Positions 53,126-61,685 of a stretch of DNA of 64,000 nucleotides are shown here, piece by piece. The stretch comes from Bacteroidales bacterium. Lineage in GTDB: Bacteria; Bacteroidota; Bacteroidia; Bacteroidales; Marinilabiliaceae. Under the pieces are notes generated by a model. That model searched no databases. It saw only the letters and a list, made by a program, of their open reading frames with translations, and was not told where the DNA came from. The stretch is taken from positions 124,001 to 188,000 of the forward strand of contig JAKSLE010000002.1 in the NCBI GenBank assembly GCA_024401365.1, written 5' to 3'. A program made the translations under genes and the position numbers. Every line of letters begins with the position of its first letter. Position 1 is the stretch's first letter.

Positions 53126-53879
53126 TACGACTTCCAAGGATGTGACAATAGAGAGCAAGCTTAAAGCCCTCTACGACCTCCAGCAGGTTTGCACAGAAAT
53201 AGATAAGATTCGTACCCTCCGCGGTGAACTTCCACTCGAGGTAGAGGATCTCGAAGACGAAGTTCAAGGTCTTCAGACTCGTATCGACAAGCTTGAAAAC
53301 GAGGTTAAGCAACTCTCAGATGAGATAATGATCAAGAAAAACGAGATCAAAGAGGCCGACCTCCAAATCAAAAAGTATGAGTCTCAGCAAGAGGCTGTTC
53401 GAAACAACCGCGAGTTTGACGCCATCAGCAAGGAAATTGAGTACCAGAACCTCGAGAAGCAGCTTTGCGAAAAGCGTATCAAGGAGTTTACTGCTGATAT
53501 GAAAAACAGCAAGGAACTCGTTGAGGAGGCTAAAATGCGCCTCGATGAGCGCGCTCAGGATCTCGACAGTAAAAGAGCTGAACTCGATACTATCGTAGCT
53601 GAAACTAAGGCCGATGAGGATGCCCTCCTCGCTAAGGCTTCCGAGATTAAGACTCTCATCGACGACGAGTACACTCTCTCAGCTTTCAACCGTATCCGTA
53701 GCAATGCTCGTAACGGCCTCGCTGTAGTTACAGTTCAGCGTGACGCTTGCGGCGGTTGCTTCAACAAAATCCCACCTCAACGTCAGCTCGATATCCGCCT
53801 CCACAAACGCCTCATCGTTTGCGAGTATTGCGGTCGTATCCTCGTCGACGAAAACATCAACGGCGAAGCAGAAGGATAA
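53115..53879 (+). CDS. C4-type zinc-ribbon coiled-coil protein
   Basis: 254 residues. About 20-190 is a long antiparallel coiled coil (EVEDLEDEVQGLQTRIDKLENEVKQLSDEIMIKKNEIKEADLQIKKYESQQEAVRNNREFDAISKEIEYQNLEKQ). The C terminus is a zinc ribbon with two CxxC pairs (CGGCFNKIPPQRQ, CEYCGRILVD). This family (PF02591 type) is often found next to Nif3, as here, where it overlaps nif3 by 11 bases. A nucleic-acid or protein adaptor role is likely but unproven. Confidence 0.92.
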   Translation: MASNTTSKDVTIESKLKALYDLQQVCTEIDKIRTLRGELPLEVEDLEDEVQGLQTRIDKLENEVKQLSDEIMIKKNEIKEADLQIKKYESQQEAVRNNREFDAISKEIEYQNLEKQLCEKRIKEFTADMKNSKELVEEAKMRLDERAQDLDSKRAELDTIVAETKADEDALLAKASEIKTLIDDEYTLSAFNRIRSNARNGLAVVTVQRDACGGCFNKIPPQRQLDIRLHKRLIVCEYCGRILVDENINGEAEG

Positions 53880-53906
53880 TCCATTCCTATACGGATTTCA
53901 TAACAC

Positions 53907-53945
53907 AAAAAAGGAGGAAGACATATATCTCTTCTTCCTTTTTTA
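53907..53945 (+). terminator. Terminator after the zinc-ribbon gene
   Basis: 11-bp stem AAGGAGGAAGA / TCTTCTTCCTT (one wobble) flanked by A6 and T6. The DUF3109 gene starts 24 bp later. Confidence 0.8.
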
Positions 53946-53968
53946 ATATCCCAAAAAACAATTTACCC

Positions 53969-54559
53969 ATGATAGAAATAGACGGCAAAATAATCTCTTT
54001 CGAAATATTTACACGCAAGTATATATGCGACCTCTCTAAGTGCAAAGGTATATGCTGCGTCGAAGGCGACTCTGGCGCCCCTCTGGAACCAGGCGAACCC
54101 GAAATATTGGAGAGAATATACCCAAAAATCAAAGACCGCCTGACCCATAAGTCTCAAAACGAGGTCGAGCGACAGGGGAAATGGGTAATCGACCAGGACG
54201 GCGACAAAGTAACCCCTATCATCAATGGCGACGAGTGCGTCTACGCCGTACGTAAACCCGACGGTCTGTGGAGCTGCGCTATAGAAGAGGCTTACAATGC
54301 TGGCGAAATCGACTGGAAAAAGCCCATATCTTGCCATCTATACCCTATCCGTGTACAGCATTACAAAAACTACGACGCACTAAATTTCCACGACTGGCAC
54401 GTCTGTAACGCAGCCCTAGCCCTAGGCCAAAAAGAGGGCGTCCCCGTATACAAATTCCTCAAGGAACCAATCATCCGCGCCTGGGGAGAGGATTTCTACA
54501 ACCAAATGGAAATCGCCGCCCCAGAAGTCCAAAAATACGACGAAGAACGCAATAAGTAA
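53969..54559 (+). CDS. DUF3109 Cys-rich protein
   Basis: 196 residues, cytoplasmic. Family features: DLSKCKGICCVEGDSGAPLEPGEPEIL with the Cys cluster, ECVYAVRKPDGLWSCAIEEAYNAG, KPISCHLYPIRV, and WHVCNAA. Spaced Cys residues suggest a bound metal or Fe-S centre, as in the related YkgJ group (compare 4.8 kb). No reaction is known. The start is ATG 53969, after the terminator; a longer frame from 53747 only overlaps the zinc-ribbon gene. Confidence 0.88.
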   Translation: MIEIDGKIISFEIFTRKYICDLSKCKGICCVEGDSGAPLEPGEPEILERIYPKIKDRLTHKSQNEVERQGKWVIDQDGDKVTPIINGDECVYAVRKPDGLWSCAIEEAYNAGEIDWKKPISCHLYPIRVQHYKNYDALNFHDWHVCNAALALGQKEGVPVYKFLKEPIIRAWGEDFYNQMEIAAPEVQKYDEERNK

Positions 54560-54703
54560 TCTTCCTTTGCTCTTACAACACCCTATAAATAAAACCATAT
54601 ACAGCAACAAAACAAACGGCATAGATTCAAAACGATTTCCGCAACTCACCCAACAGCCTAAAATCTTTGCATAAAACAATCTTTAGATTCCCCTCATATA
54701 ACA

Positions 54704-54758
54704 CTCTCTTAACACTCGCTTAATACACGCTTAATACAGGCTTAACACAGCGCCTTAC
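54704..54758. repeat. 11-bp periodic array, class CTCGCTTAATA (five units)
   Basis: Units at 54704, 54715 (CTCGCTTAATA), 54726 (CACGCTTAATA), 54737 (CAGGCTTAACA) and 54748 (decayed). The unit at 54715 is identical to the one at 23950. Confidence 0.8.
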
Positions 54759-54856
54759 TACATGCCTAACATTTTATTCAGTTTATCTAAACTGATACCC
54801 ATTACTATAGACAACTATTCACCATGTCCGTTGTCTAGGTCACTATCCCATCAAAC

Positions 54857-54890
54857 AAAAAAATAGAGACGCGAATCATCGCGTCTCTAT
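54857..54890 (-). terminator. Terminator of the beta-helix gene
   Basis: Perfect 11-bp stem ATAGAGACGCG / CGCGTCTCTAT, 6-nt loop, T tract on the minus strand, 24 bp after the stop. Confidence 0.92.
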
Positions 54891-54913
54891 CAGTGTATTT
54901 TGTTTCGCAAAAA

Positions 54914-56308
54914 TTACTTTGGCATCTGTGCGCCACAGCCCTTAACTGCACCGAAGAACTTCAATGCCTTGTCGTGGTTGTAACGGTTGAAATACATTGT
55001 AGTCTTGCTGCTCATTGTTCCCTGGAGGTTCATGCCCATTGCTGAACGGAACTGGTTAGCTGCAGAGTTAGTATCAACCGACTTTGTCTCTGAATAGCTG
55101 ATGTGGAGGAACTCATTGAGGTATGTCTCATCAATAATACCCTTCAATGCCTTTGGATCAAGATCCTTGTTGCCATCGCTTTCTGCAAGCTGGTCAACAT
55201 CCTCAAATTCCTTGTTCCAGATACGCTGGTACATACCACCACCAGGCAATGTCAAGTCAGCCTGCTTGTTGAGGAAGAACATGTTGTAGTTTGCTGTTGT
55301 AACACGCTTAGCCTCCTTGGTACGGTCACTGTCAACGTGTGTGCGGTCAAGACCAGCAAATGTTGTACAGCCAATGATATTGTGCTCTACGTACTGGTTT
55401 GTACCTGGCATGTAACGGAAACCATAACCCATATCACCAAGGTCCTTCAAACGTGCCCAGCAGAACAATACTGTGTTGTAGTTGAAGTAGAACTCTGTAG
55501 GAATCTTAGCATCGCAACCACGTACCTCAACAGCAGCCATACGACAGTTGATGAAGATGTTGTTTGTGATAGTTACCTTACCCTTGCTCATACCCTGAAT
55601 AGCGTAGTTAGGGCAGTTGATGAATGCACAGTTCTTTACAATAAGCTCGTATGCAACTGGAGTTGTTGTCAACTTCAATACGTTGCTCTGATTTGTAAAT
55701 ACGTTCTCATTCAAAGTCTCTGGCTTAGAGAAGTCACCATTTGCACCCTTATTGCCGATAGGCTGCATCATAGGTGTCTCAAGACCCTCTGGCCAACCCG
55801 AATCCTCACGGTTGTTTGGTCTGTAACGATATGCAATTGAGTTACCACGGTCAAAAATCAAACCGTCAAGTACCATCTTACCATTCTCAGGCAACTTTGT
55901 AATTGTCTTGTCCATAGCACCACCATTTCTCATGCCATAGTCAATGATCATTGTACCCTGACCATTTGCTGTACCATTCGACTCTGGTGTAGGCATAACT
56001 GTTGTAGCATGCTTCAAGATATCACGTGTCTTGAAGTCTGGTGAATAACCACCCTCAATTGTCAAGAGCTTCTTAATCTCAATTGTACCCTTGTCAAGTG
56101 TACCAAAGTAGTTACCCTCAGCAACCTTGATAATATCACCATCCTCAGCCTTGTCTACAGCCTTCTGGATGTTCTTAAGAGGTGCCTCTGGTGTATTACC
56201 AGCCTTTTTATTGCCACCTGTTGATGCCGACACATACCATGTTGTCTGTGCTGCAACTGCACTTGCCGCAAAAATCATAGCAGCTAACGCAAAAATACTT
56301 TTTTTCAT
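54914..56308 (-). CDS. Exported parallel beta-helix protein
   Basis: 464 residues. Signal peptide 1-20 (SAVAA-Q). TWYVSASTGGNKKAGNTPEAPLKNIQKAVDKAEDGDIIKVAEGNYFGTL is the DUF1565-type start of right-handed beta-helix proteins. Later turns carry Asn and hydrophobic ladders (YELIVKNCAFINCPNYAIQGMSKGKVTITNNIFINCRMAAVEVRGC). This fold is shared by pectate lyases and other polysaccharide-binding or -cleaving proteins, but no catalytic set is recognisable. It lies downstream of the xylan operon but has its own promoter and terminator. Confidence 0.82.
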   Translation of the reverse strand: MKKSIFALAAMIFAASAVAAQTTWYVSASTGGNKKAGNTPEAPLKNIQKAVDKAEDGDIIKVAEGNYFGTLDKGTIEIKKLLTIEGGYSPDFKTRDILKHATTVMPTPESNGTANGQGTMIIDYGMRNGGAMDKTITKLPENGKMVLDGLIFDRGNSIAYRYRPNNREDSGWPEGLETPMMQPIGNKGANGDFSKPETLNENVFTNQSNVLKLTTTPVAYELIVKNCAFINCPNYAIQGMSKGKVTITNNIFINCRMAAVEVRGCDAKIPTEFYFNYNTVLFCWARLKDLGDMGYGFRYMPGTNQYVEHNIIGCTTFAGLDRTHVDSDRTKEAKRVTTANYNMFFLNKQADLTLPGGGMYQRIWNKEFEDVDQLAESDGNKDLDPKALKGIIDETYLNEFLHISYSETKSVDTNSAANQFRSAMGMNLQGTMSSKTTMYFNRYNHDKALKFFGAVKGCGAQMPK

Positions 56309-56391
56309 TTCAATTAGCGTAAGGGCTCCAATCTATGTTAATACTAATCAGACTAGTAAGGAACCCATTTTATCCAGCCTGATTGATATTG

Positions 56392-56399
56392 CAAAGGTA
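56392..56399 (-). promoter_or_regulatory. -7 element TACCTTTG for the beta-helix gene
   Basis: Exact TAnnTTTG on minus, 83 bp before the ATG, giving a fairly long leader. Confidence 0.55.
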
Positions 56400-56419
56400 T
56401 ACTCTTTGTACTTGCCGAC

Positions 56420-56438
56420 ATTACGTAAAATTACGTAG
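56420..56438. promoter_or_regulatory. Twin ATTACGTA motifs upstream of the beta-helix promoter
   Basis: ATTACGTAA and ATTACGTAG in tandem, 10 bp apart, the first containing the palindrome TTACGTAA. They lie 20-40 bp upstream of the -7 element. The ATTACGT core also forms the arms of the palindrome upstream of gdhA. Confidence 0.45.
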
Positions 56439-56473
56439 TACCCTATTTTTTTCTGTTTTTTTTGACCTCCAAC

Positions 56474-56501
56474 AAAAAAGCCGCACCAAATTGGCACGGC
56501 T
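56474..56501 (-). terminator. Terminator of the xylan operon
   Basis: Stem AGCCG-CCAA / TTGG-CGGCT with an internal 2x2 mismatch; T6 on minus, 33 bp after the GH31 stop. Confidence 0.8.
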
Positions 56502-56533
56502 CTAATATATGTATCACGTTGATTTTCTTTCAT

Positions 56534-59116
56534 TTAGATACTAAACGCAATTCCGTTCTTCTTGATTATCTCTTCTTTCGTAAATTCCTTCTTAACCTCT
56601 TTTTTAGGTGTTATAATTCGGATTACTACCTTCTTTTCTTTCAATCCCTCAAACTTACCTTCTGGCACTGCGATGCTAAATCTCTTCTCTCCCTCTTTCC
56701 ACTCCATCAAAATACGCGAATAGTTGCCATCTTGATACTGCGTAGTCACACCATCATCCTCATAGTATACAAAGGATGCATCTGCTCCTGTATAAACTCT
56801 TACCTCAAGCGGCATGTCATTCACCTGCGATGAGTTGCTCATCTCACCCCCAGCCATAGGAACAATACTTCCGGCTTTTACAAATACAGGGATGGACTCA
56901 AGGCTGACTTTTGTCTTTATATCACGACCGCCCTTAAAATATTTGTTGGTGTCAAACGCATACCAACCTGCCGATTGTGGCAAGTAGGTATTCCACTCTT
57001 TCTGATTCCCTGCTGTAATAGGAGAAACTAATAGCGCATCTCCACACATAAAATCGGTCTTCTGTGGATTCTCCAACGCCTTGGCATCATCAGCAAAATC
57101 AAATACCAACGGACGCATCATGGTGTAACCTTCACTGCTAACCCTAGCAGCATTGGAGTATATATATGGCAATAGCTTGTATCGCAATTTTATCTGCTTT
57201 ACAATATTGGCCTCAGTCTTGTCTCCATATCGCCATGGCTCTGTCTGACTCATATAGCCATGAACTCGCATGAATGGAAGGAATACCGCCGTCTGCACCC
57301 ATCGGCACAACCTCTCTTTGTATTCCTCACTCTCATATTGGTCTCTTGGTCGGAAAAAGCCACCTGCATCGTATGTCCACCATGGTAAACCTGCAGCATT
57401 CTGCCCAAGACCGCCAACTATCTGCTTCTTGAATGCATTCCAGTCGTTATTAACATCCCCCGACCATGTCACACTGCCATACCTCTGTATGCCAGCACAA
57501 CCGCTTCTCGTAAGAATGCTCGAACGCATTCCTGCCCTGTCTTTTGCCAACCCTTCATATACTGTCTTATTTACAAAGAGAGTATATATATTACGGAACA
57601 GCTCTCCAGGAAGTGTATTGTCTTTTACTTTACGACCAAATAAATCATCGTTCTCTGGCTCTGTAGCATCCTGCCACCACGAATCTACACCCGTTGGTAC
57701 AAGTCTCTTAGAAAAATTGTCCCAATAGTAATTGGCAGCTGCCTGATTCATAAAGTCTATCCAGTCTGTTCCTTCAACATAGTAACCTTTTAGATTGGCC
57801 TCACGACCAACCTCACAGTTCTTATCTATCTTACTCCATACCGATAGCATCAACTTAATGTCCATCCCGTGTAGCTCGTCTGTGAGAGCCTTAGGGTCAG
57901 GATAATGGTCTTCATCAAATTGCATGGCATTCCATCCGTACTTACCCCACCACTGCCAGTCTTGAACTATCACGTCAATAGGAATATTACGCTTTCGGAA
58001 TTCTTTCGCATTGACCAAAATATCTTCACTGCTCACATATCTTTCTCTGCAATGAATATAGCCAAACATCCAACGTGGCAACATTGGCGATGGGCCAGTC
58101 AGATTTCGATACGACGCTATTACTTCATCTGCCGATCCCGCAAATACAGTGTAATCTATAGCACTGGCCATAGGCGAACGGAACGAAATCTCAGCCTTGT
58201 CTATGCCCCAATGCAAAACAGGCTTGTCGCCCTTGGCTCCGTGAAATGCTATTGCGTGCTCTCCAGCACTTAAGTGTACTAATGTAGATATAGTTGGTGG
58301 CAACCATGTATTTTCTGAGTGAACTAGCGTGTCGCCGTCTACAACTATAATCTGCTTGCGAGCCATAGATTGACCTACATCCAAAAGGAATCGGTAATCA
58401 CCGCTCTTGTCTACTTTTATCTTTACCTCAAATGATGAGGAATAACGGGTCTCCCTATTGTTACCATGCGTCGATGTGGCATCTACTGTATATGCCTCTC
58501 CCGAACCTGCCATGGCTTTCATCTCTACCTTATTCTCACACTCGTTGAACTCTGTAAGACCGTAATTGTTCCAGAGTATACCATACCCCTTGCTGGAAAT
58601 AACCATAGGTATAGCAATCTGCGTGTTAACCTGGGTCAAACGTCTGGCAATATTACCAACCTCATTCCATCCATCTTGAAACTGGCCTAATCCGTACACA
58701 TGCTCGTCAACTTGCTGCGTGAACGACTGCTCTACATCGTAGGTAACAATACCTTCATGGTTGTTGACTGCAAATCCGTGCGCTTTAGTGGACAGCAGAG
58801 TCTTGGCTCCCTTCTGGAACGTGAGGTCTTGTGTCAACTTGTCGTATATAACTTCGAAATCGCCTACTGCAAGCACAGTGCGTGAGCCTTCAAACTCACT
58901 GACCTTCGGCTCCAATTCGTCGGAAGTTACATAATAATAGTCGGGCAACTGATATGCCTTTACTCCATTTGGGACATACACTACTCGTACAGCGTTGTCT
59001 TTCAGGAATTTAAGTTTTAATACGCCATCCCCTGCAGGGATATCATAAGCGAAAACAGCTACGTTCGCAGAAAATGCGAACATAGCTGAAAATAAAAATG
59101 AAAAAAGTCTCCTCAT
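56534..59116 (-). CDS. GH31 alpha-xylosidase / alpha-glucosidase with PA14-like insert
   Basis: 860 residues, exported (signal peptide ~1-23). Retaining GH31 TIM barrel: IDVIVQDWQWWGKYGWNAMQFD, the nucleophile Asp483 in WWQDATEPEND, and WSGDVNNDWNAFKKQI for the acid/base region. About 225-315 is a PA14-like domain (SGDYRFLLDVGQSMARKQIIVVDGDTLVH) inserted before the barrel, as in several xyloside-active GH31 enzymes. Distal beta domains follow. Third gene of the GH3 / GH43-GH8 / GH31 operon, 28 bp after the second. The context favours alpha-xylosidase or another hemicellulose side-chain activity, but this is inference. Confidence 0.9.
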   Translation of the reverse strand: MRRLFSFLFSAMFAFSANVAVFAYDIPAGDGVLKLKFLKDNAVRVVYVPNGVKAYQLPDYYYVTSDELEPKVSEFEGSRTVLAVGDFEVIYDKLTQDLTFQKGAKTLLSTKAHGFAVNNHEGIVTYDVEQSFTQQVDEHVYGLGQFQDGWNEVGNIARRLTQVNTQIAIPMVISSKGYGILWNNYGLTEFNECENKVEMKAMAGSGEAYTVDATSTHGNNRETRYSSSFEVKIKVDKSGDYRFLLDVGQSMARKQIIVVDGDTLVHSENTWLPPTISTLVHLSAGEHAIAFHGAKGDKPVLHWGIDKAEISFRSPMASAIDYTVFAGSADEVIASYRNLTGPSPMLPRWMFGYIHCRERYVSSEDILVNAKEFRKRNIPIDVIVQDWQWWGKYGWNAMQFDEDHYPDPKALTDELHGMDIKLMLSVWSKIDKNCEVGREANLKGYYVEGTDWIDFMNQAAANYYWDNFSKRLVPTGVDSWWQDATEPENDDLFGRKVKDNTLPGELFRNIYTLFVNKTVYEGLAKDRAGMRSSILTRSGCAGIQRYGSVTWSGDVNNDWNAFKKQIVGGLGQNAAGLPWWTYDAGGFFRPRDQYESEEYKERLCRWVQTAVFLPFMRVHGYMSQTEPWRYGDKTEANIVKQIKLRYKLLPYIYSNAARVSSEGYTMMRPLVFDFADDAKALENPQKTDFMCGDALLVSPITAGNQKEWNTYLPQSAGWYAFDTNKYFKGGRDIKTKVSLESIPVFVKAGSIVPMAGGEMSNSSQVNDMPLEVRVYTGADASFVYYEDDGVTTQYQDGNYSRILMEWKEGEKRFSIAVPEGKFEGLKEKKVVIRIITPKKEVKKEFTKEEIIKKNGIAFSI

Positions 59117-59144
59117 CTATGGTGTTGTGTTAATATGAATCTGC

Positions 59145-61685
59145 TTACTTCGCAGGCTCTATTACGCGATAGTTACCTGTAAGGTGCATAATTGCAAAAA
59201 GGTGTAGGAACCCATCATAATATGCATCAAAGTAACCATCTTCGTATGGCTCGTGCTTAGATTCTAGCATGTGCTTTACAAACTCATATCCCTTTGAGTG
59301 TGTTGCCACAAGCGATGCAGCCGCTGCTGTGGAAACAAAACCTAAAGAGTGACGAAGTGTTGTATAGCCTCCCGCAGGAAGAATCCTCGCTGGTGTAGTA
59401 CCGTCAACATTGAACTGGTCTACAAACTTATCAACTCCTTGCGAATATAAGAAATCTTGTATTAGATTTGCATACTCTTGCTGCCATTTGACATCAGCAC
59501 CTGCCCATGTGTAGTCAAGTGTAATGTTCATTGGCACACGCCATGAGTCAAAACGGAAGGCATCTCCAAGAATACCTCTACCACCCATCAATGTACCATC
59601 GTAATTGCTGTAGTCAGGATTCAAACCTGTCTTAGGATTGATACATTTGTGGAGATACTCACGGCTCTTTGCAGCACACTCTTTCCAGAAACCTGAACGA
59701 CCGTCGTTGAGATACTTCGCCCAAATCTCATAGAATACTGGCAAATGGTACGATGGATCTGTATATCTGCCACCCCAGTTGTCTGGTGTGAATGTGATAA
59801 GCTTCTCTTCAAGATTGATGAATGGAGCCAATCTGTCCATACCTGTCTTGAGGAATGAGTTATTGATGATGTTTTGCGCCTCTGCTAGGTAGTTGATACC
59901 TGTATCATTGCCCCACTGATTTGAAGCAAAAATAAGCGATGTCACAAAATACAACTCACCATCAGATGCAGCTCCGTCAGAGTTCTTTGTACCATCAAGT
60001 TTGTTGCTCCATGCAAAATAGCCTTTGTATGGACCGTCTTGATGCTGCATATATTTCTTTGCCCAACGCCAAAGCTTGTCAAAACAATCTTTGCGGTTGA
60101 ATTGTACTGCCGTCATCAAACCATACGACATACCTTCTGTACGTACATCATTGTTCTTGATGTCCGAAACGTATGCCATCGAATCGTTGACCTCGAAGTA
60201 TATCTTATTCTTGCCAAAGAACAACTCCTCAAATGTCTTGTTTACAAGTGCCTTTGTCTCAGCTTCACTCATGAAGCCCATCTCTGCAATGAGATTACGG
60301 TACTGACCTGTAGTCATCGCACCATAAATATTAGGTACAAGACCGAAGCCTAACCAGTCAACCTGACAGTCTGTAGAGCCCTTAGCCTCTACTACAAGGT
60401 CTTGCTTGCCGTTTGGAGTAGCTGTAACATTAAATGAAGCTATAGTCCAGTCCTTCGATGGGTTCAACTTAACATTTGCAATTACCTTACCCTTAGTAGT
60501 GCTTATCTGAAGCTTAGCCGCCTTAGATGCCTTATAACGAATCTTTACAGTAGCTAGATCTTTTGCATCTGCAAAATCAACTGCATTGTAAACTACCTTG
60601 TCACCGCTCTTCTTGAACTGTGTATACCAACCCTTGAATGGTACCGAACGATCTATATAGTCGATTGTAGCACCCTTGATTGATGTATAACGGTCTATAT
60701 GTATCTGCTCTGTAGCCTTTGTTATACCTACACCACGACGAGTAGGGATAACTTTTTGGATTGTACCATCAGCATTGAAACTGAGAGAGTCAATACATAC
60801 AGAACGATTCTTATCAAAATTAGGCGAGTAATCGTTGTGGTGATAGAAAAGATACCACTGACCTTGATAGTTGACAATAGAATGGTGATTTGTCCAACAT
60901 CCCGTAGGCGATGCATCCATAATAACACCCTTGTACTCGTATGGACCCATTGGGCTGTCACTCATGGCATAAGCAAGAAGCTCTGTCTCGTCACGTACCC
61001 ATGGGAAGGTGAAGTAGTACTTGCCGTTAGCCTTGAACGCAAATGGACCTTCTTTCAAACCGTTACCCTTAGGGAACGACTCGTCAATACGTGTGACAGA
61101 TGCAGAATCTATCTCCATCATGTTGTCCTTGAGCTTGGCTACTCGCTGTCCCCAACCCGACCAGAAGAGGTACGATTGTCCATCATCGTCTCTCAAGACA
61201 CATGGGTCAATACCTGCAGCACCTTGAATTGGACGGAACATTGGCCTGTATGGACCTTCTGGATTCTGCGCTATGGCTACACCAATACCAAAACCGCCCA
61301 TGCGCTGGCCAGGACGTGGCTTTGGCGCATCTGGGAAGTAGAAGTAATACATACCATCTTTCTCTACACAGTCAGGCGCCCACATAGAGTATGCCTCTGG
61401 ATTACCCCAAGGTACATCTTTCTGATCAAGAATAACACCATGGTCTGTCCAATGTGTCATATCTTCTGACGAGAAAACATGATAGTCTTCCATACAGAAC
61501 CACTCACGCTCTTTGAGGTCTGGCGTTGCTGGTGGAATATCGTGAGATGGGAAAAGATATAGCTTCCCGTTAAAAACACGTGCTGTAGGGTCAGCACAGA
61601 ACTGATCGTGAATAATAGGGTTCTGAGCCCTGAGGCTCAGAACACTAACAAATGAAAATAATATGAGAAAAGATTTACGAATCAT
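59145..61685 (-). CDS. GH43 - CBM6 - GH8 bifunctional xylan enzyme
   Basis: 846 residues, exported (signal peptide 1-20, SLRA-Q). GH43 (~22-330): base Asp32 (CADPTARVFNG), Asp160 (GIDPCVL), acid Glu212 (KEGPFAF). CBM6-like sandwich (~335-450) ending DCQVDWLGFGLVP. GH8 (~451-846): acid Glu517 (RTEGMSYGLM), base Asp575 (AASDGELYF) and alpha-toroid repeats. GH8 members of this type are xylanases or reducing-end xylose-releasing exo-oligoxylanases; the GH43 half would be a xylosidase or arabinofuranosidase. Both active sites are intact. The ATG overlaps the GH3 stop (ATGA). Confidence 0.92.
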   Translation of the reverse strand: MIRKSFLILFSFVSVLSLRAQNPIIHDQFCADPTARVFNGKLYLFPSHDIPPATPDLKEREWFCMEDYHVFSSEDMTHWTDHGVILDQKDVPWGNPEAYSMWAPDCVEKDGMYYFYFPDAPKPRPGQRMGGFGIGVAIAQNPEGPYRPMFRPIQGAAGIDPCVLRDDDGQSYLFWSGWGQRVAKLKDNMMEIDSASVTRIDESFPKGNGLKEGPFAFKANGKYYFTFPWVRDETELLAYAMSDSPMGPYEYKGVIMDASPTGCWTNHHSIVNYQGQWYLFYHHNDYSPNFDKNRSVCIDSLSFNADGTIQKVIPTRRGVGITKATEQIHIDRYTSIKGATIDYIDRSVPFKGWYTQFKKSGDKVVYNAVDFADAKDLATVKIRYKASKAAKLQISTTKGKVIANVKLNPSKDWTIASFNVTATPNGKQDLVVEAKGSTDCQVDWLGFGLVPNIYGAMTTGQYRNLIAEMGFMSEAETKALVNKTFEELFFGKNKIYFEVNDSMAYVSDIKNNDVRTEGMSYGLMTAVQFNRKDCFDKLWRWAKKYMQHQDGPYKGYFAWSNKLDGTKNSDGAASDGELYFVTSLIFASNQWGNDTGINYLAEAQNIINNSFLKTGMDRLAPFINLEEKLITFTPDNWGGRYTDPSYHLPVFYEIWAKYLNDGRSGFWKECAAKSREYLHKCINPKTGLNPDYSNYDGTLMGGRGILGDAFRFDSWRVPMNITLDYTWAGADVKWQQEYANLIQDFLYSQGVDKFVDQFNVDGTTPARILPAGGYTTLRHSLGFVSTAAAASLVATHSKGYEFVKHMLESKHEPYEDGYFDAYYDGFLHLFAIMHLTGNYRVIEPAK

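Larger units (their letters stand above)
54560..54913. other. Intergenic region between DUF3109 and beta-helix genes
   Basis: 354 bp, no credible gene. The middle holds an 11-bp-periodic array and the right end holds a strong terminator, listed separately. The first 140 bp show nothing recognisable. Confidence 0.75.

Noticed and set aside
55103-55840. 245-codon open frame on plus, opposite the beta-helix gene
   Set aside because: It is antisense to a well-supported exported protein, has no promoter element or family motif, and its residues are a mirror of biased codons in the real gene.
60699-61469. 256-codon open frame on plus opposite the GH43 domain
   Set aside because: The GH43 catalytic motifs on the minus strand are intact; the plus frame is a codon-bias shadow.
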